Positions 44,786 through 56,218 of a stretch of 64,000 nucleotides of DNA are shown here, piece by piece. The notes under the pieces were generated by a model. That model did not search any database, was not told the origin of the DNA, and was given only the letters and a program-made list of their open reading frames with translations. Each line of letters opens with the position of its first letter. The first letter of the stretch is position 1. The DNA lies in contig NC_052351.1 of NCBI RefSeq assembly GCF_009727055.1, forward strand, positions 55,815,422 through 55,879,421, read 5' to 3'. The position numbers and the translations under genes are program-made. This DNA comes from Benincasa hispida. Lineage: Eukaryota > Streptophyta > Magnoliopsida > Cucurbitales > Cucurbitaceae.

Positions 44786-46626
44786 TGATAACTTGTAGAA
44801 ATACAAGTTATTTATACTGCTTTATTTAGATATTGCGGCCAAAAGAGAGGAAAGTTGCATCAATTGTATAGAAATTAGCTAAGAAATACAAGAATTATAA
44901 GTTGTCGTCAATGTACCCACTGACACCATTGCAATGGTAGAAAAGAATATTTCAAGTCTGTTTTGCAGGAAATCAAGTCACCGTATGCGCTCATAGCTCA
45001 AGAGAAAAAAGATTAACGCATCTACGTCGCATTGCACCAATCATTCAGAAATGAATAGACGATCAACGCAATGATGGCGCATAGACAATCGATCAAGAGC
45101 TTTGTGATCAACGCAACTTCAACCGCATGCGGTAATAAAAAACAACGCTGCATATAGACACGTGTACAACTAATCGTTGTGCATTTTCGACGGATTGATT
45201 GCATAACAGAAGGAATATTTATTCAACCATTTTCGAAATTTCCATAACAATAAAGTGGGGACCACACGGCAGAGAGTCAGTGCATTCATCTATAAATACC
45301 TTCAGAGAATTCACTGAAATATATACTTGATACGAGGCTATTTTGATATTTGTATATTGAGAGAGAGGCTGATCTGAGTGCTGATCGAAGAAGATCTGGG
45401 AAGAAAAGGGGCAAGGCCGAGAGGTGAGTCTCANAGTGCTGATCGAAGAAGATCTGGGAAGAAAAGGGGCAAGGCCGAGAGGTGAGTCTCAGTGTGAATC
45501 ATTCCAAATCCCCGTTGTGAAGCTCTATACCTATATCAACTCTACCGGTTGAGTAAGCCTGAGAGGGAAGCTCATCCTTCCATTCACTCCATACCCCGAC
45601 AAGCGATTTCTCCATCCAGATCTGTGTCAAGATGTTGACACTCTTCTGTATTTGTTTCTATCTCTATCATTAATTGTATCTCATCTTCTTAGTCTAAATC
45701 ATTCATACCATGTATCAGACGCTTGATTCTATAATTAAATGTCATGATCATTTTCATCATATTTCTATCTACTTTCGTTACTCCATTAATCGCTTTCTCC
45801 ACGATGTTTTCTTAATCCCTTGGTAATTAAAATGAATTAAACAAGTAAATTAATTTGTGCTAAAGAAATAAATATGTTTAGCTAGAGCATGCTAGACGGA
45901 ATCTTCACCTGTGAGAGCAGAAGTGAAGATGCCATTCTGATCCGTCGAAAGAAGGTTAGAAGAATGTGTTAACTAAAGCGAGAAGTACTTCTAGAGATGG
46001 AAGCAACCTTGCGTTCATATCCCTATTTCATCACAGAGATGTGGGAAGACGGCCGATCACCAAGAGGTGTATGCCAAGGGAAAGCGGAACCGTAGTTATA
46101 TATTTAACGTAGTTAATGAAGTTGCGATGTTTGTACTAATTATCTTTTCTATTTCTGTGTCGTACATAAAGCCTTGCCACCGCATAACACGATTCTTTGT
46201 ATAATCTTCACAGTCAATCTCAAACTCGGTATCATGTATCATGTAACCTATATCTTGTATCATCATAGCTTAGGTTTACTTTTATTGCACTTTATTTTAT
46301 TACCGCAATTTTTAATACCTATATAAACAAAACTTTTATTAAATTGAAAAACCCCCAGTCGCATATATCACGAACGTAAAACAATTAACCTAAAACAATC
46401 CCTGTGTTTGACCTCGGATCACTCTGAGAAACTTGCGGTGGAATTATACTTGGTTTCAACGCAAGAAGACTTGTGACAACGCATAGCATACTACAAGCAT
46501 TTCATTAATAACGCATACATCTAGAAGTAGTATCACATATCATTGCATCATCGCATTTCATCCATGCGTTGTATGACATAAGAAGGAGAATAAATAAGAA
46601 GTATAAGATAAATTTTATGCGTTACA
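44786..46626 (+). repeat. 3' LTR of the non-autonomous Athila-like element
   Basis: TGATAACTTGTAG to GCGTTACA, colinear with the 5' LTR with scattered differences and several indels. A 57-base block (45377-45433) is repeated after an N at 45434 (45435-45491), an assembly overlap rather than biology. Confidence 0.85.
45434..45434. other. Single-N join between identical 57-base overlaps
   Basis: The 57 bases before the N are repeated exactly after it, as left by a scaffolder that failed to merge overlapping contigs. The 5' LTR has this block once. Confidence 0.92.
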
Positions 46627-46631
46627 AGCAT

Positions 46632-47270
46632 CAATGGATCCTCCGAACTTGAGCTTGATGAAATGTTAGAGAATCCTCCTCACTTGAACTTGAAGAAGCA
46701 TTGATGGATCCTCCATGCTTGATTTTGAAGAAAGGGTGAAGCCTCCAAATTTGTATTTGAATAAGCCTTGATGAAACCTTTGAACTTGAAATTGAGGAAG
46801 AATCAACGAAACCTCTGAATTTTATTTTGAATAACTTCTAGACTTGAATATCAAGCATTGAACTTTAGGTGACCGATGCCCTTATAAGCATCTGATTTGC
46901 AGTGTCTTGCTTCTAGTGCTGCACTTCTTTGATTTGTTCGGTTGCCCTCAGTAAGGATGGACATCTTCAATTCTTAGTGACATTCTTTAATACGATGAAA
47001 CTATCAATCTTTTAGTGTCAAACTTTAAGTGGTGAAGACTTTTCCCTTGGATTGTACTTAAATTTCTTTAAGTTGTCTATGTACCCTTTAAGAAAAGGAT
47101 CAAACCATAACGTAGTTCAACTGATTTTTTTTTTTTTTACCAAACTAAATTTGAAGTTTTCTTCAAGCTACCTACATATCTTTTTATAATGAATAGGGAT
47201 CAGTCATAACGTAGTTCAAAAGTTGTTTTTTTTTTCCCATTCACTTTTTAAGCTCATGCGGGCTAAGAGC
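46632..47270. other. Flank with degenerate repeats
   Basis: Imperfect repeats of about 40 bases with words like CTTGAACTTGAAGAAGC and GATGGATCCTCC (46632-46860), then AT-rich sequence. Similar words precede the Athila-like element (34480-34545), so that element inserted into this repeat tract. Confidence 0.5.
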
Positions 47271-48780
47271 TGTTGGGATTGTTGTCCTAATTCTCCCGGA
47301 TTCTTATAGTTTGTAACATTGTACACATTGTTATGAATAAAATAAGAGTTATTTTATTTTGCATTGACACATATCTAATAAATAAAGATCCGTGGTTATG
47401 GTATGTAAACTTAAGCATGTATATGTGATATACAAGTGGATCATGCCTTAAGTGATAACCTAAATAGGTATGTAGTATAAGGATTAAGGTGGGATACCTG
47501 ATCTTGGTGACACTATGGATACGGCCCGCTTTGTAGAGATTTGCAAGTGTTGTAAACTACTATAGATGGTAGATCCTGACCATTCATGGGGAGACGTGGA
47601 GCGGGGGTGTCCTATACAAAAATTTTGTATAAGACCTGGACCATGAGATGACTAGACTCTGTATATAACGCCGTTGATACTAGAGACTTGCATCTCACCT
47701 AAGCGACCATAGGTGACACGACCTCAATCCTGAGTGTTTTGGGAACTCCTGCCTTTAAGGGTCATCCTTTGATTAGTATGGGTGAGAGTGGCCAAATTTC
47801 CAACTCAACAAGCCTACCTTTTTTAGGATTTGTCTGATTTGGGAGCTGAAAACTTAGTTACATAAGATGGAATTCAATCTTTCCCCGAAGCAGGGGTAAG
47901 TAGATAGATTGCTCACTTAAGGGTTAATTTTTGGTCTTAAACATAGTGGCCACAACCTCTCTTTGGAAGAGAGGACACAGTCATAGTAGGACTATGACTT
48001 ATGTTCATTAGAAGAATCAGTGGTACTCATTAGAGGAATCAGTGGTACTTAAGGAGTTAGATGTAACTATAGGGGGAAAATGGTAAATTGGCCCAATTAT
48101 ACTTACGAGCGATCTGTGGAGGGTTATCGCACTATTGATTGATTGATATGGACACAGAAATATATCTATAGTGAAGAGAATGCAGTTGTCGGTCTTTAGT
48201 GGAGCGCCCGACAATTAATGGATAGTAGATCATGTGACTAAAGAGTTTAGTCAATTATTCACGTACCGTTGGAGCTTCAAGCTACAGGTCCATAAGATCC
48301 CCTAGGTAGCTCAATAGATTCAAGTTGAGAATCAGTTCTTAGGGTTAGTTTGAAGTGTTCAAATTAACATGAGGAAATTCAATTATATATGATATAATTG
48401 GTGTGATATATAAAATACATCAAGTGGAAGATTAATGTAAATATGATTTACATTAAGTACCATAAAAAAAAAAGAACTATGGTTTGTAAGTTTCATGAGA
48501 TGAGATATTAAAACTATAGGTTATAAATATAATATGATAAGTTGGTTATCATATTTATTTATAATAATATTAATTATTCGATAATCAAATCTTTTTCTCT
48601 AATAGCCTATTAAGTGGGAGGTTATTGGTGGTTTCATGGTAATCGTGAAATAAAAGGAAAATTATTTTCCTAAATTTAGAGAGTTACTACTTTCGGAAAG
48701 AACTCATGGAGAAGCTATCAAGTGAAATTGTTTCACAAAGCGATAGCTATAGAGAGACTACACGATCGTGCAAAACTGCA
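47271..48780 (+). repeat. Copia LTR, plus orientation, 3' truncated
   Basis: Starts TGTTGGGATTGTTGTCC and follows the shared LTR core up to the first CGATCG word (CTACACGATCGTGC at about 48761), then switches into coding sequence at about 48780-48800. Confidence 0.78.
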
Positions 48781-48799
48781 AAGTAACTTGTATGTGCTA

Positions 48800-49577
48800 A
48801 GACCGTTAGCCTGGGCACATCAATCTCAATAGGATTGAAAGATTGGTGAAGAATGGTCTTCTAAGTAGTTAGAAGAAAATTCTTTACCGGTGTGCGAATC
48901 TTGCCTTGAGAGTAAGATGACTAAAAGACCTTTTACTGGAAAAGGTTATCGAGTCAAAGAGCCTCTTGAGTTAGTACATTTTTCTCTTTGTGGTCCTATA
49001 AATGTGTGAGCCCGAGGTGGCTATGAGTATTTTATCAGTTTTACTTATGATTACTCTAGGTATGGGTATGTTTATCTGATGCAACAGAAGTCTGAATCCT
49101 TTGAAAAGTTTAAAGAGTTCAAGGCTGAAGTTGAAAATACATTAGATAGACGGACTAAAACACTTTGATTAAATCGAGGTGGAGAGTTTTTGGATTCGGG
49201 ATTCCAGGACTATTTGATAGAACATGGAATCGTTTCCCAACTCTCAGTGTCGAGTACACCTCAGCAGAATGGTTTAGCAAAGAGGAGAAACAGGACCTTG
49301 TTAGACCTGGTTCGTTTGATGATGAGTTACGCTTCCTTACGGGACTCGTTTTGGGGTTTTGCAGTGGAGACTGCGATTTACATACTCAACTGTGTTCCTT
49401 CCAAGAGTGTTGCGAGAACACCTATGGAGCTGTGGAACGGGCGTAAAGTTAGTTTACGTCACTTCCATATTTGGTTGCCCAGCACATGTGCTTGAGGCAA
49501 ATCCTAAGAAGTTAGAACCACGGTTGAGGTTATGCCTCTTTGTAGGCTACCTCAAAGGTACACGAAGGGGTTATTTT
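48800..49577 (+). pseudogene. Copia GAG-pre-integrase and integrase remnant
   Basis: LGHINLNRIERLVKNGLLS begins at about 48812, then the CxxC segment and integrase core pieces: FQDYLIEHGIVSQLS and TPQQNGLAKRRNRTLLDLV (where the catalytic Glu position reads Lys, QNGLAKR), DSFWGFAVETAIYILN and ANPKKLEPRLRLCLFVGYLKG. Many stops and shifts. The frame is cut at 49577 inside the RGYF motif by a solo LTR and resumes at 52083. Confidence 0.85.
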
Positions 49578-50256
49578 TGTTGGGATTGGTGTCCTAATTC
49601 TCCCAGAGTCTCGTTGTTTTGTAAAGATACACATTGTTCAATGAATAAAATAAATGTTATTTAATTCTAGCATTTACTCATATCCAATAAACAAAACTCC
49701 TTGGTTATCTTATGTGAACTTAAGCATGTATATATGATATACAAGTGGATCATGCCTTAAGTGATAACCTAAATCGTTCTGTAGTATAAGGATTAAGGTG
49801 GGATACTTGATCCTGATGACACTATAGATATGGCCCGCTTTGTAGAGGTTTGTAAGTGTTGTAAACTACTACAGATGGTAGATCCTGACCATTCATGTGG
49901 AGACGTGAAGCGGGGTGTCCTATATAAAGAGTTTGTATAAGACCTGGACCACGAGATGACTAGACTCTGTATATAACGTCGTTGATACTAGAGACTTGCA
50001 TCTCACCTAAGCGACCATAGGTGACACGACCTCAATCCTGAGTGTTTGTGGAACTCCTGCCTTTGAGGGCCATCCTTTGATTAGTATGGGTGAGAGTGGC
50101 TAGATTGCCAACTCAACATGCCTACTTTTTTGGGGACTTGTCTGATCTGGGAGCTGGGAACTCAATCCACAAGATGGAATTCACTTCTTTCCCGAAGTAG
50201 GGATAAGTAGAGAGATTGCTCCCTTAAGGGCTGATTCCGGGGCTTGAACATAGTGG

Positions 50257-50532
50257 NNNNNNNNNNNNNNNNNNNNNNNNNNNNNNNNNNNNNNNNNNNN
50301 NNNNNNNNNNNNNNNNNNNNNNNNNNNNNNNNNNNNNNNNNNNNNNNNNNNNNNNNNNNNNNNNNNNNNNNNNNNNNNNNNNNNNNNNNNNNNNNNNNNN
50401 NNNNNNNNNNNNNNNNNNNNNNNNNNNNNNNNNNNNNNNNNNNNNNNNNNNNNNNNNNNNNNNNNNNNNNNNNNNNNNNNNNNNNNNNNNNNNNNNNNNN
50501 NNNNNNNNNNNNNNNNNNNNNNNNNNNNNNNN
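50257..50532. other. Assembly gap of 276 N
   Basis: Unknown bases inside the solo LTR. Compared with the LTR at 47271 the missing real sequence may be only tens of bases, so the N length need not be accurate. Frames drawn through it are meaningless. Confidence 0.97.
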
Positions 50533-51319
50533 TTTTCTCTGAAAGAGAAGACTCAGTTGTATAGAAGTATGGCTTATGTTCATTAGAGGGATCAGTGGTA
50601 CTTAAGGAGACAAATATAGCTACAGGGGCATAACGGTTATTGGCCTAACTGTACTTACGAGCGATCTGTGAAGGGTTGTCGCACTGCTAATGGTTAAGAT
50701 GGACACATAATATATATGTAGTAAGGAGAGTTTTAGCTATCGGTCTTTATTGGAATGCCTGGCAGTTAACGGATGGTAGATCCCGTGACTAAAAATTTTA
50801 GTCAGTTATTCACGTATCGTTGAAGCTTCAGAGCTACAGGCCTATGAGGTCCCCTTGGTAGCTTGAATTCTGTTGAGGATTAGTTCTTGGTGTTTGATTT
50901 AAAATACTCAAATTGACAAGAGGTATTTTGATTATATATGATATAATCGGTATAATGTATGAGATACATCTAGTGGAGGATTGATGTAAATGAGATTTAC
51001 ATTAAGTACCATGGAATAGAAAAAGAACTATGGTTTATATGTTTCATGAGATGAAATATTAAAACTATAGGTTATAAATATAGTATGATAAGTTGGATAT
51101 CATTTATGTTTATAATAATATTAATTATTAGATAATTAATTCTTTTGCTTTTAAATAACCAAAGTAGTGGGTGGTTATTGGATCATGGTAAACTGTGAGT
51201 TTAAAATGAAGTGTTTTCCTATTTTCAAAAAAAGTTTTACAAAAGATGATAAGGATTTTGAGTTTTCTCTCCGGCGAAAAAGAAAACTCACGGTGGTCAT
51301 CAAGTAAATACAGATTTAC

Positions 51320-51600
51320 TAAACGACGGTTGAACGACTAAATGATCGTACAGGTGCAAGCTAAATGATCGTGCAGTATTATAAAACGATCGCATAGCTT
51401 TGCTAGACGATTGTTGGCCCAAGGTAAACAATCATGTAGAGTCTGTAGGCGACAGACCGAGCTAAACGATAGAGCTAAATGATCGCATAGCTTTTGCTAG
51501 AACGATCGTATAGCTTTATCTAAATGATTGGGCATCGACCTATACGATAGGTCTCCGCCATCTCCCACTTGCACAGCCGTGTACACGATCGTTGTTTCCT
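51320..51600. repeat. CGATCG-centred motif array in the solo LTR
   Basis: About twelve words in 280 bases, including AAACGATCGCATAGC, GAACGATCGTATAGC, AAATGATCGCATAGC and TACACGATCGTTG. Irregular spacing. Confidence 0.75.
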
Positions 51601-52082
51601 CCATTTGTTTGCCTCATACCAAGTCCGAATAGAGCCCACCCTCTGGATTCTCACACCGAAAATACCAAGGTCGCCTTGTTGGTGGTCGGACTCAACTCGA
51701 CACCGTCGAGGTTTTCTAGAAGCCGTTCGTGGTGCTGTGGAGGTCGTTCATGTTATAGAGTTGTTCGTGATCGAGGAGATCATTGAGAACGAGTGTGAAG
51801 TGTTCGTGTTGTGTTGCTGCGGTGTTACGATCGTGCAGATCGAGTGTTCGTGGTCGTAGTTGTTTGATCAGAGTCGCACAACGGAGCATGGAGACACATC
51901 CTCATATGTGTGTAAGGTTTCCCTCTGTACATTTGTATTTATTCATGCTGTAATTTCTGGAATTATTTGTATAACCATTTGTTTGAAGTCGACTGTAAAT
52001 ATATGTTCATTCATGATTGTAATTTGGAATAGTCTTATTCCGCTGCTCATGAAAATCATCGCTTCTGATTTCCTTCAATTTT

Positions 52083-52860
52083 CATGATCCATCAGAAAAT
52101 AGGGTGCTTGTTTCTATGAACGCTACTTTCCTGGATGAGGATCGTATAAGGGAGCATAGTCCAGTAGTAAAGTCGTGTTACATGAACTTTCCAACGAAAC
52201 TACTTAAACTTCAATAAGAGTTGTTGAAGGGTCTGCTTCATCAACAAGAGTTGTTGATGATAGTTCATCTAGTAGGTCAGTTCCACCTCAAGAGTTGAGG
52301 GAACCTCGATGCAGTGGGAGGGATGCGAACCCACCCATTCGCTATCTGGGTTTCACGGAAATCCTAGCTATGGTAGCGATAGCGACGTTGAGGATCCATT
52401 GTCTTATCAGAAGACAATGGAGAATGTAGACCGAGATGAATGGGTCAGAGCCATGGATCTTGAGATGGAGTTGATGTACTTCAACTCAGTATGAGATTTT
52501 GTAGATCGGCCTGATGAGGTAAGACCTATAGGTTGAAAATGGATCTACAAGAGGAAACTGGGTGTTGATGGGAAGGTGCAAACCTTCAAGGCTCGACTTG
52601 TGGCAAAGGGTTATACCCAAGTGGAAGGAATTGACTATGAGGAGACTTTTTCGCCTGTTGCCATGTTAAAGTCGATCCACATCCTCCTATCCATTGAAGC
52701 TTATTATAATTATGAGATCTGGCAAATGGACGTCAAGATGGCCTTTCTGAATGACAATCTTGAGGAGACCATTTACATGGTGCAACCCAAGAGATTCATT
52801 ATCGAAGGTCAAAAGCAAAAAGTTTGCAAACTAAATCAATCCATTTATGGGTTGAAATAG
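52083..52860 (+). pseudogene. Copia linker and reverse transcriptase N-terminal half
   Basis: Resumes with HDPSENRVLVSMNATFLDED, then [38 protein letters not shown] and [19 protein letters not shown], which keeps the first catalytic Asp lost in the minus-strand copy. Stops occur at 52492 and at 52858 (SIYGLK then TAG), with shifts in the linker. Confidence 0.87.
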
Positions 52861-53948
52861 GCGTCTCGATCTTGGAACATTCAGTTTGATACTGCGATCA
52901 AATCGTACGGCTTTGAAAAAATGTTAATGAACCTTATGTATACAAGAAGATCGTCAATGGTTCAATAGTTTTCTTAGTGTTATATGTAGATGATATCCTA
53001 CTCACTGAGAATGATATAGGTCTATTAACTGCAGTTAAGAACTGGCTAGTTTTGGGAGAGGCTCAGCTTGTTTTGGGAATACAAATCTTTCGGGATCGTA
53101 AAAACAAAGTGCTAGTACTGTCTCAGGTATCGTACATTGGCAAGATGTTGTTCAAGTATCCAATGCATGACTCCAAAAGATGCCTACTGCCATTCAGGCA
53201 TGGAGTCACTTTGTCTAAGGACATGTGTCCTAAGATGCCTCCAAAAGTTGAGGAGATGAGATGGGTCCCATATGCATTTGCCGTTGGCCGTTTGATGTAT
53301 ACGATGCTCTGCACTAGGCCAGACATCTACTGTGTTGTGGGAATAGTCAGTAGGTATCAATTTAACCTAGGCCAGGGTCACTGGACTGTAGTGAAAAAAA
53401 TCCTCAAGTATCTTCCGAAAACGAGGGACTACATGCTCGTGTATATGTCTAGGGATTTGATCCTTATGGTATACATGGATTCTGACTGTCAGACTGATAG
53501 GGACTCTCACAAGTCCAGTTCAGGGTCAGTTTTTACTCTTAAAGAAGGAGCTGTAGTATGGCGAAGCACTAAACAGGGGTGCATCACTGACTCCACGATG
53601 GAGGTCGAGTACGTAGCAGCTTGCGAAGCTGCTAAGAAGACCGTCTGGCTAAGGAAGTTCCTAACAGAGCTGGAAGTTGTTCCAGATATGTCTAGGCCCA
53701 TCACCCTCTATTGTGACAATAGTGGTGTTGTGGTAAACTCCAAGGAACCTAGGAGTCACAGGTGCGGCAAACACATAGAGTGGAAGTATCACCTGATCCG
53801 TGAGATAGTGCATCAAAGGGACGTGATCGTCACGAAGATCGCTTCGGAGCACAACATTGCTGACCCGTTTAAGAAGGCTCTCATGGTTACAGTGTTTGAG
53901 GGTCACCTTCAGAGCATGGTTCTATGGGACCGCCTGCGATTGGACTAG
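52861..53948 (+). pseudogene. Copia reverse transcriptase C-terminal half and RNase H
   Basis: The YVDD box is at 52983-52994 (LYVDDILL). The frame from 52977 is open for 323 codons to 53948: FAVGRLMYTMLCTRPDIYCV, RNase H motifs YMDSDCQTDRDSHKSSSGS, EVEYVAACEAAKKTVWLRKF, LYCDNSGVVVNS and HIEWKYHLIREIVHQRDVI. A short in-frame deletion lies before LGEAQLVLGIQIF. Upstream, 52861-52976 is out of frame. This is the longest open retroelement frame in the window but still only part of pol. Confidence 0.9.
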
Positions 53949-53962
53949 GACAAGTGGGAGAT
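53949..53962 (+). promoter_or_regulatory. Polypurine-like tract 1 of the plus-strand Copia
   Basis: GACAAGTGGGAGAT right after the pol stop. It is paired with a second tract at 54032, as in the minus-strand element. Confidence 0.55.
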
Positions 53963-54031
53963 TTTATTGTACTGGGTCTTAGTGCCCTAGTTTATTGTTT
54001 TGTACTAGTTTTGTACACCTCACTCGCTTTA

Positions 54032-54046
54032 GGACAAGTAGGAGAT
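54032..54046 (+). promoter_or_regulatory. Polypurine tract 2 adjoining the 3' LTR
   Basis: GGACAAGTAGGAGAT directly before the LTR start TATTGGGG. Confidence 0.65.
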
Positions 54047-54808
54047 TATTGGGGATGATGCTCTAAAGTTTTTTATCCTGTAGTTTGTAAATAGTTTGTA
54101 CGAATGCTTATGATGTATAATACATGATATTTACTTCACTTCTTGACTATGCGCATTTGGATGTTTTATTTGCTTTACCATAAACCAATAAACTAAAATC
54201 TCTGGTTGTCTTTATGTAATTTAAGCATGTATGTGGTGAAATACAAGTGGATCATGTCTTAAGAGATAACCAAAATGGTCTGTAGTATATGGATATAGAA
54301 GGGAAACCTTATCCTGGTAACGTTATGGATGCGGCCCGCTTTGTGGAACAAGTTACAAGTGTTGTGACTTGCTACAGATGGTATAATCCTGATCATTCAT
54401 GTGGGGATGTGCGAGTGGGGGCATCCTATACAAAGAAGTTTGTATAAGTCCTGACCACGAAGTGTTAACGTCTCATTATATAACATCGTTCATGAAAAAG
54501 ACTTCACTTCACTAGGATGACCATAGGTAACATGACCTCAATCCTAAGTGAGTTGGGAACTCCTGCCATTAAGGGCAATCCTTTGATTTGCATGAGTGCG
54601 AGTGGCCAAGTCGCCGACTTAAACCTACCACTTTGGCGATTTGTGTAATTTGGGAGCTAGGAACTCAGCTACATAAGATGGAATTCACTTCTTTCCAGAA
54701 GCAGGGGTAAGTAGATAGATAGCTCCCTTAAAGGCTGATCCCGGGACTTGAACGATGTGGCGCCACACACCTTCTCTTGGCCTAAGAGGTGTTCACACAT
54801 AGTAAGAG

Positions 54809-54846
54809 CTGTCTCTTATACACATCTAGATGTGTATAAGAGACAG
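54809..54846. other. Mate-pair junction adapter left in the assembly (3 of 3)
   Basis: Same 38 bases as at 8878 and 15938. About 35 genomic bases (TCTCTTGGCCTAAGAGGTG onward) are present on both sides, from 54773 and from 54847. Confidence 0.97.
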
Positions 54847-55574
54847 TCTCTTGGCCTAAGAGGTGTTCACACATAGTAAGAATATGTTGTATTGTTCATT
54901 AGAGGGATCAATGGTACTTAAGGAGTGAGATGTAACTACAAGTGTGAAACGGTAAATTGGCCCAGCTGTACTTACGAGCATCTGTGAAGGGATATCGTAC
55001 CGTTGATTTGTTATATCCGATGGACACAGAAATATATCTTTAGTAAGAAGAGTTCAACTATCGATCTTTAATGGAATGCTTAGCAGTTAACGGATGGTAG
55101 ATCTTATGGCTAAAGAGTTTAGTCAGCTATTCACGTACCGTTAGAGCTTCAAGCCATAGGTCCATAAGGTCCCTTGGTAGCTTGAATACAAGTTGAGAAT
55201 CAGTTTTTGGATCAGTTTGAAATGTTCAAATTGACAAGAGGGAGTTAATTATATATGATATAATTGAACTGGTTAATTGTATATGATATGATTGACTAAA
55301 TGTATGAGATACATTAATTTGGAGGAAATTGGATATAAATATGATTTATATCAAGTAGAGGAGAAAACACTATGGTTGATATATGATATCAAACTATAGG
55401 TTATAAATATAATATGATTATATTATTTTATTAATTGGACAATTATGAGATAATTGCCCGGCGTTTTCTCCGAAATTATGTGTTAGTGGGAAGTTCAATT
55501 CAATTTTTGTAACTAAAGAATAAAATGAAAATTGTTTTCATTTTGCAAGGGTTGTGCTTATTTTGCTCAACAAA

Positions 55575-55850
55575 GTGTTTTGCCCATCGCTTAGTGAATT
55601 GAGAGCCTATATGATAGCAACTCACTTTTCCTAAACGATCACTTACACATGCACGCATCTGCTAGACGATCACTTACCTTTTCCTAGACGATCGCTTAAC
55701 ACCTAAGCTTAACTAAACGATCTTATAAACGGTTGCTTAGCTTTTCTTACATGATCGTGTACCTTGCCTAAATGATCAAGCACCCGACTATACAATAGTG
55801 CTTCACTTCTCCCACTTGCTTGATCTTTTGTACACGATAGTCCTTCCTCT
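55575..55850. repeat. CGATCG-centred motif array in the 3' LTR
   Basis: About nine words such as CTAAACGATCACTTAC, CTAGACGATCGCTTAAC and CATGATCGTGTACC at irregular spacing. Confidence 0.72.
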
Positions 55851-56218
55851 TCACCTCTACCAAATCCGAACAAAGCCCACGCTTTGGATTCTCACTCTGA
55901 GAATACTGAGGGCTTCGAGTGGTGGTGTCGTCCCTGTTTCCTGGTGTTCGTGCAAAGCCATTCGTGGTAGACAATTGGAGGTGTTGAACGATTGCTTGTT
56001 GGTTTAGCGAAAGCAAGAGGAGATTGTTTGCAGAGAGAGTGAGTCTTGCCACAACTGGTATGTTTACTCATTCTCTTGTCATTTATCTTTTAAGCATGCC
56101 GATAATTTAGTTGTTTAATGCATATCTGTATGTGTGAATATATATGTGAAAATTTTGTCACAATGAATTGGAAACATCTGTTTCTGCTCATAGGTACTCT
56201 TGAACAAGAGTTCCTTCA

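Larger units (their letters stand above)
34551..46626 (+). mobile_element. Non-autonomous Athila-like Gypsy element with gag and a second ORF
   Basis: Complete element: 5' LTR 34551-36403, PBS 36410-36427, gag 36520-38030, a second large ORF 39021-41756 with a diverged second copy 41758-43332, a 164-bp tandem repeat, a purine tract and a 3' LTR 44786-46626. A 5-base target duplication AGCAT flanks it (34546-34550 and 46627-46631). I found no protease, RT, RNase H or integrase motifs in any frame between gag and the 3' LTR, so it would depend on a relative, such as the element at 56699, for movement. A single N at 41757 and one at 45434 mark weak joins. Confidence 0.82.
49578..52077 (+). repeat. 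Solo Copia LTR nested in Copia coding sequence
   Basis: TGTTGGGATTGG to TTCA, about 2.5 kb including the N gap. The target duplication ATTTT is exact (49573-49577 and 52078-52082). The interrupted codons are those of ...GYF/HDPSEN..., as the other Copia copy shows. Contains the conserved core and a CGATCG array (51320-51600). Confidence 0.92.
47271..56218 (+). mobile_element. Ty1/Copia retrotransposon, plus strand, decayed and nested
   Basis: A 5' LTR fragment (47271-48780), coding remnants (48800-49577 and 52083-53948), two purine tracts and a 3' LTR (54047-56218). The leader, gag and protease are missing, so a deletion joins the LTR to the GAG-pre-integrase region. A solo LTR (49578-52077) splits the integrase/linker frame. 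The two outer LTRs have different starts (TGTTGGGATTG and TATTGGGGATG), so they may not belong to one original element. Confidence 0.75.
54047..56218 (+). repeat. 3' LTR of the plus-strand Copia
   Basis: TATTGGGGATGATGCTC to GAGTTCCTTCA, about 2.1 kb after removing the adapter and duplicated bases. Contains the conserved core (about 54200-55200), an AT-rich block, a CGATCG array (55575-55850) and the GAATACTGAGG block near 55900. Confidence 0.82.

Noticed and set aside
50224..50583. Open frames of over 100 codons at 50224-50583
   Set aside because: They are mostly unknown residues across the N gap.
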